A DNA stretch of 64,000 bases from MB1-2 sp046566065 (GTDB lineage Bacteria; Actinomycetota; CADDZG01; WHSQ01), in contig JBKHXK010000011.1 of assembly GCA_046566065.1 (NCBI GenBank), positions 1 to 64,000 of the forward strand, read 5' to 3'. Below the pieces are notes generated by a model. The model was not told where the DNA came from. It saw only the letters and a list, made by a program, of their open reading frames with translations, and made no database searches. Position numbers and translations under genes: made by a program. Shown one piece after another: positions 47,237-54,842 of this stretch (the stretch's first letter is position 1; each line of letters begins with the position of its first letter).

Positions 47237-49765
47237 GTGAGTAGCGGACCCGTGCAGGCCGTGATCATGGCTGGGGGCGAAGGCTCGCGGCTGCGACCGT
47301 TGACGAGCAACCTGCCCAAGCCGATGCTGCCGATCGCCAACAAGCCGATGATGGAGCACATCCTTTCGCTGCTCCGGGAGCACGGCATCACCGACGTGGT
47401 CGCGACCGTGCAGTTCCTCGCCTCTCTGATCCGCAACTATTTCGGAGACGGTTCCGACCTGGGGGTGTCGCTGTCGTACGCCGTGGAGGAGGTACCACTG
47501 GGCACGGCCGGGTCCGTGCTGGGGGCCTCGGATCTGCTGTCGGGGACCTTCCTGGTCATCTCCGGGGATGCTCTGACCGACATAGATCTGCAGGAGGTCC
47601 TCGAGTTCCATCGCTCCAAACAGGCGGCGGCAACGGTTGTCTTGAAGCACGTTCCAGACCCTCTCGAGTTCGGGATCGTGATGACGGATCCGAACGGCCG
47701 CATCGAGAGGTTCCTCGAGAAACCGACCTGGGGCCAGGTGTTCTCGGACGCGATCAACACGGGCATCTACGTGCTCGAGCCCGAGGTGTTGGATCTGATC
47801 CCCCCCGATCAGCCGTACGACTTCTCCTCCGAGCTGTTCCCCACCATGCTCGACAAGGGCCTCCCGCTCTTCGGCTTCGTGTCCGACGGGTACTGGGCCG
47901 ACGTCGGCAACACCGACTCTTATCTCGAGGCCCAGCGGGATGTGCTGACCGGCCGGGTGCGCGTCGAGCTCTCCGGCTTCGAGCTCCGGCCGGGGCTCTG
48001 GGTCGGCGAGGACGTGGACGTCGACCCCACGGCCCGCATCGAAGGTCCCGCGTTGATCGGGGACAACGTGCGCGTCGGCCCGGGAGCTCGGGTGGGGCCC
48101 GGCACAGTCGTGGGGGCTAACTCGATCCTGGCCGATGACTGCACCGTCTCCGGCGGAGTGGTCCTGGAACGCGCCTACGTCGGTCCCTACGCGAGGGTTC
48201 GGGATGGGGTCGTAGGCCGGGGGGCGTCGCTGGAGCGCGGTGCGACCCTCGAGGAGGGAAGCGTCCTGGGGGACGAGGTGACCGTGGGGGCCGGCGCCCT
48301 GATCAACCCTGGAGTGAAGGTCTATCCCGGCAGGACCGTCGAGGCGGGGGCGATCGTCACCACGTCGGTGGTCCGCGAACAGAGGGCGACCCGAAGCCTC
48401 TTCGGAGCCCGGGGCCTGGCCGGGCTCGTGAACGTGGGCGTGACCCCCGTGGTGGCGGTCAGGCTCGGGATGGCCTACGGCACGACGCTCAAACGAGGGA
48501 GTCTCGTCGTGTGCGGCCGAGACGCCAGCAGGGCCGCGCGCACGATGAAGAGGGCCGTGATCGCGGGCTTGAACGCGTCCGGCGTGGACGTTCACGATCT
48601 CGAGCTCGTGCCGATGCCGTTGACCCGGTTCACGGTTCAGAGTGCGCAGGCAGTGGGTGGGATCAGCGTGCGGACCTCGTCCCGGGATCCAGAGGTGGTC
48701 GAGATCCGCCTCTTCGACGCCAAGGGCAGCGACCTTCCCGCGGGGGATCAACGCAAGATCGAGCGCGTCTTCTTCAGGGAGGACTATCGCCGGGCCGCCC
48801 ACGACAAGCTCGGAGAGCTCGAGTTCCCACCCCGCGCTCTGGAGCAGTACGCCGCGGGGTTGACCGCAGCGCTCGCGGTCGACGAGATCAGAGCGCTCGC
48901 ACCCAAGGTGGTGATCGACTACGCCTTCGGTGCTTCCTCCCTCGTCGGCCCCTCGCTGTTGGGCAGGCTGGGTTGCGATGCCCTCTCGGTCAATGCCTTC
49001 ACCGACGAGCACCGACCCGTGCTCGGCTCCGCGGACTTCGATCGCTTGCTCGTTCAGCTGTGCGAGCACGTCCGGAAATCCGGGTCTGACCTGGGTGTGC
49101 TGATGGAGCCGGGAGGAGAGATCGCCCACCTCGTGGACGATCGGGGTCGAGTGGTGGGCCACGATCGCGCGCTCCTGGCTCTGATCGCCCACGAGGCGCG
49201 GCGTGGGGCCGGCGAGATAGCCGTGCCGGTCTCGTGCCCCTCGGCCTGCGAGGCGCTGGCGTCGGCGGCAGGCGCCACGACGACCCGGACCCCCGTGGCC
49301 CTGCCCGCGATGATGGAGTGGGCGTCCCGGCCGGGGGTCGGGTTCGCCGGGAACGCCTCGGGCGAGTTGATCTTTCCGGCGTTCATGGGGGCCCCCGATG
49401 CGCTCATGACGTTCGCCAAGTTCCTCGAGCTCCTCGCCGCGGAGCGGCGCCCGCTCTCGGAGATCGTCGACTCGCTGCCCCCGGCGCACATCGCGACCCG
49501 TGATATCCCCACCCCGTGGCATCAGAAAGGGGCGGTGATGAGACACATCGCCAGGGCGGGGGGCACGGCCGACCTCGTCCTGATCGACGGCGTGAAGCTG
49601 GTGGACGAGCCCGATCGGTGGGGGCTCGTGATCCCATACCCCGACGAGCCGCTGTGCCGCGTGTGGGCAGAGGACCGGAGCGCGTCGGAGGCAGAGGCCC
49701 GCGCCGACCATCTCGCCGGGCTCGTGAGCGAGCTCGTCGAGAGCGAGGCCGAGCCAGAAAGGTGA
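47237..49765 (+). CDS. Nucleotidyltransferase / phosphomannomutase-like fusion
   Basis: 842 residues. An NTP-transferase domain (1-235) has GGEGSRLRPLTSNLPKPMLPIANKP. A left-handed beta-helix region follows (about 255-375). Then comes a phosphohexomutase-like module (about 385-825). In the last, the usual TASHNP phosphoserine loop reads RTSSRDP and the metal motif DGDxDR reads VDDRGRVVGHD, so mutase activity is doubtful. Such fusions are annotated as mannose-1-phosphate guanylyltransferase/phosphomannomutase. It probably makes a nucleotide sugar for envelope glycans. Confidence 0.8.
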   Translation: MSSGPVQAVIMAGGEGSRLRPLTSNLPKPMLPIANKPMMEHILSLLREHGITDVVATVQFLASLIRNYFGDGSDLGVSLSYAVEEVPLGTAGSVLGASDLLSGTFLVISGDALTDIDLQEVLEFHRSKQAAATVVLKHVPDPLEFGIVMTDPNGRIERFLEKPTWGQVFSDAINTGIYVLEPEVLDLIPPDQPYDFSSELFPTMLDKGLPLFGFVSDGYWADVGNTDSYLEAQRDVLTGRVRVELSGFELRPGLWVGEDVDVDPTARIEGPALIGDNVRVGPGARVGPGTVVGANSILADDCTVSGGVVLERAYVGPYARVRDGVVGRGASLERGATLEEGSVLGDEVTVGAGALINPGVKVYPGRTVEAGAIVTTSVVREQRATRSLFGARGLAGLVNVGVTPVVAVRLGMAYGTTLKRGSLVVCGRDASRAARTMKRAVIAGLNASGVDVHDLELVPMPLTRFTVQSAQAVGGISVRTSSRDPEVVEIRLFDAKGSDLPAGDQRKIERVFFREDYRRAAHDKLGELEFPPRALEQYAAGLTAALAVDEIRALAPKVVIDYAFGASSLVGPSLLGRLGCDALSVNAFTDEHRPVLGSADFDRLLVQLCEHVRKSGSDLGVLMEPGGEIAHLVDDRGRVVGHDRALLALIAHEARRGAGEIAVPVSCPSACEALASAAGATTTRTPVALPAMMEWASRPGVGFAGNASGELIFPAFMGAPDALMTFAKFLELLAAERRPLSEIVDSLPPAHIATRDIPTPWHQKGAVMRHIARAGGTADLVLIDGVKLVDEPDRWGLVIPYPDEPLCRVWAEDRSASEAEARADHLAGLVSELVESEAEPER

Positions 49766-49804
49766 CGAATCGATCTATCTATTTGTCGACAGATGAAAGG
49801 AGCG
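49761..49804. repeat. Tetramer-word tract T10, upstream of gcvH
   Basis: Eleven purine-initial words: GGTG, ACGA, ATCG, ATCT, ATCT, ATTT, GTCG, ACAG, ATGA, AAGG, AGCG. It spans the upstream stop codon and the gcvH ribosome site. Confidence 0.65.
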
Positions 49805-49807
49805 TCC

Positions 49808-50191
49808 GTGTCGGAAGTGCCTGACGATCGCCGCTATACGAAGGACCACGAGTGGGCCCGGGAGGACGAGGGCCGGATCATCGTGGGGATCACGGAGTAC
49901 GCGCAGGATCAGCTGGGAGACATCGTCTTCGTAGGTCTGCCGGAGCCCGGCACGGAGGTAACCGCGAACCAGCCGCTGGGGGAGGTCGAGTCGACGAAGT
50001 CGGTCTCGGACGTCTACAGCCCGGTGAGCGGCAAGGTCCTCGAGAAGAACCCAGAGGTCGAGCAGAAGCCCGAGCTGATCAACGAAGACCCCTACGGAGC
50101 GGGATGGCTGGTCTCGATCGAGAGCACCGGGGGCACCGCCGACCTCATGACCGCCGCCGACTACCGGAGCTTCATCGAGGAGGCCTCGTGA
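49808..50191 (+). CDS. gcvH: Glycine cleavage system H protein
   Basis: 127 residues: YTKDHEWA start, lipoyl-lysine motif in LGEVESTKSVSDVYSPVSG (Lys64) and C-terminal INEDPYGAGWLV. It carries the aminomethyl group between P, T and L proteins. GTG 49808 is chosen for AAGGAG 5 nt upstream; an ATG at 49793 lies in tract T10. It is separated from gcvT by seven genes, as in mycobacteria. Confidence 0.95.
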   Translation: MSEVPDDRRYTKDHEWAREDEGRIIVGITEYAQDQLGDIVFVGLPEPGTEVTANQPLGEVESTKSVSDVYSPVSGKVLEKNPEVEQKPELINEDPYGAGWLVSIESTGGTADLMTAADYRSFIEEAS

Positions 50192-50236
50192 TGACCCTGT
50201 TGACCAACCCTAAAGCTGCGCTATAGGGTGAGCGCC

Positions 50237-50704
50237 ATGTTCTGCAACAACTGCGGCCACAAGAACCCCGAGGGAAGCAACTTCTGCGCGTCCTGCGGCG
50301 CTCCGCTGGCGGAGTCGGCAGGAGCCGATACCACGATCACGTTCGCCCCCGCCGAGTTGGAGGCCGAGCTCGAGGAAGAGGTCCACATCGCTCCAGAGGA
50401 GCTGGAGGGTGGGCGAGGGGTGCTGATCGTCAAACGCGGGCCGAACGCGGGCAGCAAGTTCTTCCTGGATACCGACCAGACGCAGATCGGCCGGCATCCC
50501 GACAGCGCGATCTTCCTGGACGACATCACGGTGTCCCGTCGCCACGCCGAGATCAGACGCTCCGATTCCTCCTTCGCGATCCACGACGTGGGCAGCCTGA
50601 ACGGCACCTACGTCAACCGCGAGCGGGTCGAGGAGGCAGCTCTGCGCTCCGGGGACGAGATCCAGGTCGGCAAGTTCAAGCTCGTGTTCCTCACCGGGTC
50701 CTAG
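50237..50704 (+). CDS. garA: GarA-type FHA protein with zinc ribbon
   Basis: 155 residues. An N-terminal zinc ribbon (CNNCG...CASCG, residues 3-21) precedes a TT pair (32-33) at the spot of the GarA phospho-threonine motif, then an FHA domain (about 60-150; LIVKRGPNAGSKFFLD, GRHPDSAIFLDDITVSRRHAE, VGSLNGTYVNRE). GarA controls 2-oxoglutarate dehydrogenase and glutamate metabolism by Ser/Thr-kinase-dependent self-binding. The zinc ribbon is extra compared with mycobacterial GarA. ATG 50237. Confidence 0.88.
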   Translation: MFCNNCGHKNPEGSNFCASCGAPLAESAGADTTITFAPAELEAELEEEVHIAPEELEGGRGVLIVKRGPNAGSKFFLDTDQTQIGRHPDSAIFLDDITVSRRHAEIRRSDSSFAIHDVGSLNGTYVNRERVEEAALRSGDEIQVGKFKLVFLTGS

Positions 50705-50716
50705 AAGGAGCCGTCC

Positions 50717-51448
50717 ATGCCTCTGTCCAGAACGCGGGATTACCTGAGCATCGGAGAGGTCCTCGAGGGGATCAAAGCCGACTTTCCCGACGTGAGCATC
50801 TCGAAGATCCGCTTCCTGGAGGCGGAGGGCCTGATCGAGCCCGAGCGGACCCCGTCCGGCTATCGCAAGTTCTTCGAGAAGGACGTGGCCCGGCTCCGCT
50901 ACATCCTGAGCCTCCAGCGAGACCACTTCCTCCCTCTGAAGGTGATCCGAGAGCGACTGCGAGAGGCGGACGCGAACGGCGGGGTGTATCCGGACGCGGG
51001 GCAGGGGCTCACGCCGGCTCCCGCGGGACCCGCTCCCGCCCAGGGGGCGGCCGCCGGGAATGGGTCGGCCACCAAGCTCGAGGCGGTCCAGCTGGACCGC
51101 AAGGAGCTGCAGGCGGCCGCCAACCTGAGCGAGGCGGAGCTGAAGGGGCTGGAGGACTTCGGGATCCTGGAGGCCAGCGAGGCCGGCGTCTACGACGAGC
51201 ACGCCCTCATCGTCGCCAAGGCCGCCCGTCGCTTCTTCGACTTCGGCGTGGAACCGAGGCATCTGCGGATGTACCGGCAGTTCGCCGAGAGGGAGGCCGC
51301 GTTCTTCGAACAGATCGTCTCCCCGGCCGCCCGCAGACGTGACCCCGGTGCTCAGGATCAAGCCGCCCAAGCGGTCAGGGAACTGGCAGGGCTGTCTCGT
51401 CAGATGAAAGAGGCCGCCCTTCGCTCCAGCCTGCGCGAACTGCTCTAG
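50717..51448 (+). CDS. MerR-family regulator, Rv1828/FtsR-like
   Basis: 243 residues: N-terminal winged helix (LSIGEVLEGIKADFPDVSISKIRFLEAEGLIEPERTPSGYRKF), a Pro/Ala linker (about 93-118) and a C-terminal effector-like helical domain. The C. glutamicum homologue FtsR activates ftsZ. Same position next to garA as in mycobacteria. AGAAGGAG lies upstream. Confidence 0.87.
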   Translation: MPLSRTRDYLSIGEVLEGIKADFPDVSISKIRFLEAEGLIEPERTPSGYRKFFEKDVARLRYILSLQRDHFLPLKVIRERLREADANGGVYPDAGQGLTPAPAGPAPAQGAAAGNGSATKLEAVQLDRKELQAAANLSEAELKGLEDFGILEASEAGVYDEHALIVAKAARRFFDFGVEPRHLRMYRQFAEREAAFFEQIVSPAARRRDPGAQDQAAQAVRELAGLSRQMKEAALRSSLRELL

Positions 51449-51474
51449 CAACAAGTGGATCTGTCGATAAATCT
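51447..51474. repeat. Tetramer-word tract T11, overlapping the dacF start
   Basis: AGCA, ACAA, GTGG, ATCT, GTCG, ATAA, ATCT in register. It spans the merR stop codon, the dacF GTG start and its first six codons. Confidence 0.6.
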
Positions 51475-52675
51475 CCGCCGGCGGCGGACCCTCTCTCTTG
51501 TGGTGTGCGTCGGGCTCCTGGCCTCGCTGGCCTGGGCATCTCCTGTTGCTGCCGCGAAGATCGAGGCCCCGGACCTGACCTGCGAGGCCTGTCTCCTTAT
51601 CGACATGTCTACAGGCGATCCGTTGTTCCGCAGGGCCGCGTCGCAGCCGTTCCCCAACGCCAGCACGACCAAGATGGTCACCGCTCTCGTGGTCTCCAGC
51701 AAGGCCTCTCCTCGAGACCTCGTGCGCGTATCGGCGGCCGCGGCGTCCGTCGGCGGGGGAGGCCTGGACCTCTCCGAGGGGGATCTCGCCACGGTCAGGG
51801 ACCTGCTCTACATCATGCTGCTCGACTCCTCGAACGAGGCGGCCAGCGCTCTCGCCGAGCACGTCTCGGGGGACCAGGCCGATTTCGTGACCCTCATGAA
51901 CCGGATGGTTCGCTGGCTGGGAGCGAGCGGGACCAACCTCGTGAACCCTCACGGCCTGGATGCTGCGGGCCATGCCGCCACCGCCCGGGACCTGGCCCTG
52001 ATCGGGCAACGCGTCCTCTCCACGCCGGAGCTCGCCCGTATCGTCGCCTCCCCCCGGGCCACGGTCACCGTCAACGGCTCCTCACGCACGGTCGAGAACC
52101 GTAACGTTCTACTTGAGAGTTATGAAGGAGCCATCGGCGTGAAGACCGGTCGCACCCTGGGAGCGGGGGAGGTCCTGGTGGCCGCGGCCCGGCGCGGGCC
52201 CCATGCACTGATCGCCGTGGCGATGCGGTCGCAGGACGCGGCCGCCGACGCCCGCACCCTGCTCGACGCGGGTTTCTCCTACGTCAGGGACAAGGCCCGT
52301 GAAGCCGCCGCGGAGGCGGCGCGCGAAGCGGCCGAACCGGATGTGGTCTTGCGGGAACGACAGGCGGTCGGCGCGCTGGTGTTCGATCCGGCCGGCGCGA
52401 CCGAAGTGGTCGCGGCGGAGGAGGTCACGACGTTGTTGCCCGAAGGCGTGCTCGCGGTAGATGTTCGTTTCACTCCTGCGGACGAGCTCCTGCTTCCCCT
52501 GGAAGTAGGAGACGAGGTTGGGACCGTCGACGTCATCGCGGCGGGCGAGGTGGTCGCCAGCGTGCCCGCCTTAGCGCAGGATGCAGTGATGATCGAAGAG
52601 CAATCGTGGGCCGGCAGAGCGCTGGGGGGCATCTTGCGTACCGCGGCCGCGGTCGTCGCAGGGGTCCGGGCATGA
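51455..52675 (+). CDS. dacF: D-alanyl-D-alanine carboxypeptidase (class A low-MW PBP)
   Basis: 406 residues with signal peptide (about 1-34). Active-site motifs: S70-TT-K73 in NASTTKMVTA, S-S-N in LDSSNEAAS and KTG in GVKTGRTLGAGE. The C-terminal PBP5-like beta domain (about 300-375) and a final hydrophobic helix likely anchor it to the membrane. It trims peptidoglycan pentapeptides. GTG 51455 has no ribosome site and lies in tract T11. Codons 47-54 are written by tract T12. Confidence 0.9.
   Translation: MDLSINLRRRRTLSLVVCVGLLASLAWASPVAAAKIEAPDLTCEACLLIDMSTGDPLFRRAASQPFPNASTTKMVTALVVSSKASPRDLVRVSAAAASVGGGGLDLSEGDLATVRDLLYIMLLDSSNEAASALAEHVSGDQADFVTLMNRMVRWLGASGTNLVNPHGLDAAGHAATARDLALIGQRVLSTPELARIVASPRATVTVNGSSRTVENRNVLLESYEGAIGVKTGRTLGAGEVLVAAARRGPHALIAVAMRSQDAAADARTLLDAGFSYVRDKAREAAAEAAREAAEPDVVLRERQAVGALVFDPAGATEVVAAEEVTTLLPEGVLAVDVRFTPADELLLPLEVGDEVGTVDVIAAGEVVASVPALAQDAVMIEEQSWAGRALGGILRTAAAVVAGVRA
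51591..51618. repeat. Tetramer-word tract T12, inside dacF
   Basis: GTCT, CCTT, ATCG, ACAT, GTCT, ACAG, GCGA in register over codons for LLIDMSTGD, with CTT, TCT and ACA codons unlike the rest of the gene. The protein segment itself is family-typical. Confidence 0.45.
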
Positions 52676-53268
52676 GCTCGTGGGAGCAGACCGCCAGCGT
52701 GCTGATCCGCGAGGCGCAGCTGCGCGGACGCGTTCGAGAGCTCGCTCATGAGATCGAGAAAGCTCTGCCCGGAAGCGACGAAGCCCCAGTGCTGGTGGGG
52801 GTTCTGAAGGGGTCGACCCTGTTCCTCGCAGATCTCATACGCGCTTTCGAGTCGCACGTCGAGGTGGATTTCATCTCGATCTCTTCCTACGCCGGTGGGA
52901 GCCGCTCCGGCGTGGTCAGGATCGTGAAGGACCTCGAGATCGACGTCCGAGGGCGGGATGTGGTGATCGTCGAGGACATCGTGGACACCGGACTGACCCT
53001 GAACTACCTCAGGCAGACCCTGATGGATCGGGAGACCAGGTCGCTGCGGGCAGTGACCCTGTTGGACAAGGCCGCGCGTCGCATCGTTCCGGTCGAGCTC
53101 GAATTCTCCGGTTTCGAGATCCCCGATGAATTCGTCGTCGGCTACGGGCTCGACTTCCAGGGTCGCTACCGCAACGTTCCGTACATCCTCGCGGTCAAGG
53201 ACATCGCCAAGCTCGCGAACGAACCGACGCTGTTGGTCGAGCCACTTTTCCTGGAAAAAGGCGCCTAG
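52672..53268 (+). CDS. hpt: Hypoxanthine phosphoribosyltransferase
   Basis: 198 residues. PRPP-binding loop VVIVEDIVDTGLTLNYL, PPi loop VGVLKGSTLFLADLIRAF and C-terminal DFQGRYRNVPYI. Salvages hypoxanthine and guanine. ATG 52672 overlaps the dacF stop. Confidence 0.94.
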   Translation: MSSWEQTASVLIREAQLRGRVRELAHEIEKALPGSDEAPVLVGVLKGSTLFLADLIRAFESHVEVDFISISSYAGGSRSGVVRIVKDLEIDVRGRDVVIVEDIVDTGLTLNYLRQTLMDRETRSLRAVTLLDKAARRIVPVELEFSGFEIPDEFVVGYGLDFQGRYRNVPYILAVKDIAKLANEPTLLVEPLFLEKGA

Positions 53269-53277
53269 GAGGGGTGT

Positions 53278-53283
53278 TAGCCT
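53278..53283 (+). promoter_or_regulatory. Leaderless -10 box for the BFN-domain gene
   Basis: TAGCCT followed by 7 nt and ATG 53291, in the 22-bp gap after hpt. Confidence 0.45.
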
Positions 53284-53290
53284 GCCCCGC

Positions 53291-53770
53291 ATGAAGGAGC
53301 TCTCGCTCGTCGGCGTTCGGGTTGAGCTTCCCTCGAACCAGCCGATCGTCCTCCTCAAGGAAGCCGACGGCGACCGCTATCTCCCGATCTGGATCGGGGC
53401 CGTCGAAGCCACCGCTATCGCCTTCGCGCTCCAGGGCATCGAGACGCCCCGCCCGATGACACACGATCTGCTGAGGGACATCCTGTCCGAGACCCGCATA
53501 TCGGTGGAGCGCATCCTCATCAGTGAGCTGGTCGACCAGACCTTCTACGCCTTGATCCGCATGAGCGCGGAGGGCAAGACCGTCGAGGTGTCCTCGCGTC
53601 CGAGCGATGCCATCGCCCTTGCCGTGAGGGTGAACGCTCCGATCTTCGCCGCTGAAGAGGTCCTGGACCAGGCCGGGATCGAGCTCCGCGACGAGGAGGA
53701 GACCGAGGTCGAGAAGTTCCGTGAGTTCCTCGACCAGGTGAGTCCCGAGGACTTCGCCGCCGATCAGTAG
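53291..53770 (+). CDS. Bifunctional nuclease-domain (DUF151) protein, Rv1829-like
   Basis: 159 residues: DGDRYLPIWIGAVEATAIAFALQG, RPMTHDLLRDIL, and SSRPSDAIALAVRVNAPIF, the hallmarks of the BFN/DUF151 domain, with an acidic C-terminal tail. Bacterial homologues such as T. maritima TM0160 have nuclease-like folds, but the in vivo role is open. Flanked by two MerR genes as in mycobacteria. Confidence 0.88.
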   Translation: MKELSLVGVRVELPSNQPIVLLKEADGDRYLPIWIGAVEATAIAFALQGIETPRPMTHDLLRDILSETRISVERILISELVDQTFYALIRMSAEGKTVEVSSRPSDAIALAVRVNAPIFAAEEVLDQAGIELRDEEETEVEKFREFLDQVSPEDFAADQ

Positions 53771-53805
53771 CCGCGCGACCCTCTAGGTTCGGTTTAGGGT
53801 TGTTC

Positions 53806-53834
53806 TTGACATCCGCCGGCCCGGGGCCTACTGT
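53806..53834 (+). promoter_or_regulatory. Strong sigma70-type promoter for the second merR gene
   Basis: TTGACA (53806-53811), 17-nt spacer, TACTGT (53829-53834). The clearest vegetative promoter in the window. Start would be near 53841, giving a ~50-nt leader with GGGGAGAAAG before ATG 53892. Confidence 0.75.
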
Positions 53835-53891
53835 TTTCCATCCACGTAACTACGCCGTTGTCAGTCGCGTTCGACACAGGGGAGAAAGTCC

Positions 53892-54377
53892 ATGGCAGAG
53901 ATCGGGTACCGGGGGCCGCAGACCTGCAAGATCGTCGACATCACATACCGCCAGCTCGACTACTGGACCCGGACCGGGCTCGTGGTGCCGTCCCTCCAGG
54001 AGGCGAAGGGGTCGGGGACCCAGCGGCTCTATTCGTTCAACGATCTCCTCCAGCTGAAGGTCATCAAGAGCCTCACGGACGCGGGGGCCAGCCTCCAGAA
54101 GGTCCGCCAGGCGATCGACTACGTGCGCGACGAGCTCGATGCCGACTGGTCGAAGGTCACGATCGTCACCGACGGCAACGGTGTGTACGCATGCACCTCG
54201 GACGCGCAGGTCGTGGACCTTCTTCGCAACGGCCAGGGTGTTCTGGGCGCGGTGGTCGCGGTCGACAAGATCCGCGATCAGCTTGCCGGCACTTTGCGCG
54301 AACTCCGGCCTGTGGGGGAGCAGGTGGAGTACGGTTCGGACGCAAGCGAGGTAACGGTTACGGCCAAGGAGGGCTAA
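53892..54377 (+). CDS. MerR-family regulator, Rv1830-like
   Basis: 161 residues. Winged-helix N-terminus IVDITYRQLDYWTRTGLVVPSLQEAKGSGTQRLYSFNDLLQLKVIKSL, then a helical dimerisation arm and a small C-terminal domain. The Rv1830 group regulates cell-cycle or drug-tolerance genes in mycobacteria. It is expressed from its own strong promoter. Confidence 0.88.
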   Translation: MAEIGYRGPQTCKIVDITYRQLDYWTRTGLVVPSLQEAKGSGTQRLYSFNDLLQLKVIKSLTDAGASLQKVRQAIDYVRDELDADWSKVTIVTDGNGVYACTSDAQVVDLLRNGQGVLGAVVAVDKIRDQLAGTLRELRPVGEQVEYGSDASEVTVTAKEG

Positions 54378-54379
54378 GC

Positions 54380-54832
54380 ATCCCCGACGGCACCGACGGG
54401 CTCCTGGAGCGGCCCCGATCCTCCCTTCCCCACGAACGCGTCGCTTTCGCGCATAACAGCGAGCGGCAGTTCGCGAAGCTCCTCGACTTCTATCGGATCG
54501 AGTGGGAGTACGAGCCCACGACCTTCGATATCGAGTGGGACCGTATGGGTAACGCCACCCAGCGGTTCTCTCCGGATTTCTACCTGCCGGGCTTCGACCT
54601 CTATATCGAGATCACCACTCTCAACCAGAAGCTGGTGACCAAGAAGAACCGCAAGGCGCGACGCCTCATGACCCTCTACCCAGACGTGAAGTGCAAGATC
54701 CTGTACCAGCGGGACTACCTGAACCTGCTGATCAAGTACGGGTTGGAGGAACCGTCCCAGGGAGCGTTGCTGGCGACCGACCCGGCCCCCTCGGACCCTG
54801 TGGCCCTGTTCCAGAAGCCGCTGGCCGGCTAA
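54380..54832 (+). CDS. PD-(D/E)xK nuclease-like protein with non-canonical start
   Basis: About 150 residues from ATC 54380. The core HNSERQFAKLLDFYRIEWEYEP, then RFSPDFYLPGFDLYIEITTLNQK and KCKILYQRDYLNLL, fits a PD-(D/E)xK fold: helix Glu28, PD at 65-66, Glu77; Thr replaces the usual Lys and Lys84 may serve. No ATG, GTG or TTG precedes this core. AAGGAGG lies 7 nt before ATC 54380; CTG 54404 is the alternative, without a ribosome site. It sits 2 nt after the merR stop. Substrate unknown. Confidence 0.7.
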   Translation: MPDGTDGLLERPRSSLPHERVAFAHNSERQFAKLLDFYRIEWEYEPTTFDIEWDRMGNATQRFSPDFYLPGFDLYIEITTLNQKLVTKKNRKARRLMTLYPDVKCKILYQRDYLNLLIKYGLEEPSQGALLATDPAPSDPVALFQKPLAG

Positions 54833-54842
54833 ACCGTTCCAC

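Noticed and set aside
47024..49711. 895-codon minus-strand frame
   Set aside because: Antisense to the well-supported nucleotidyltransferase fusion; same shadow effect.
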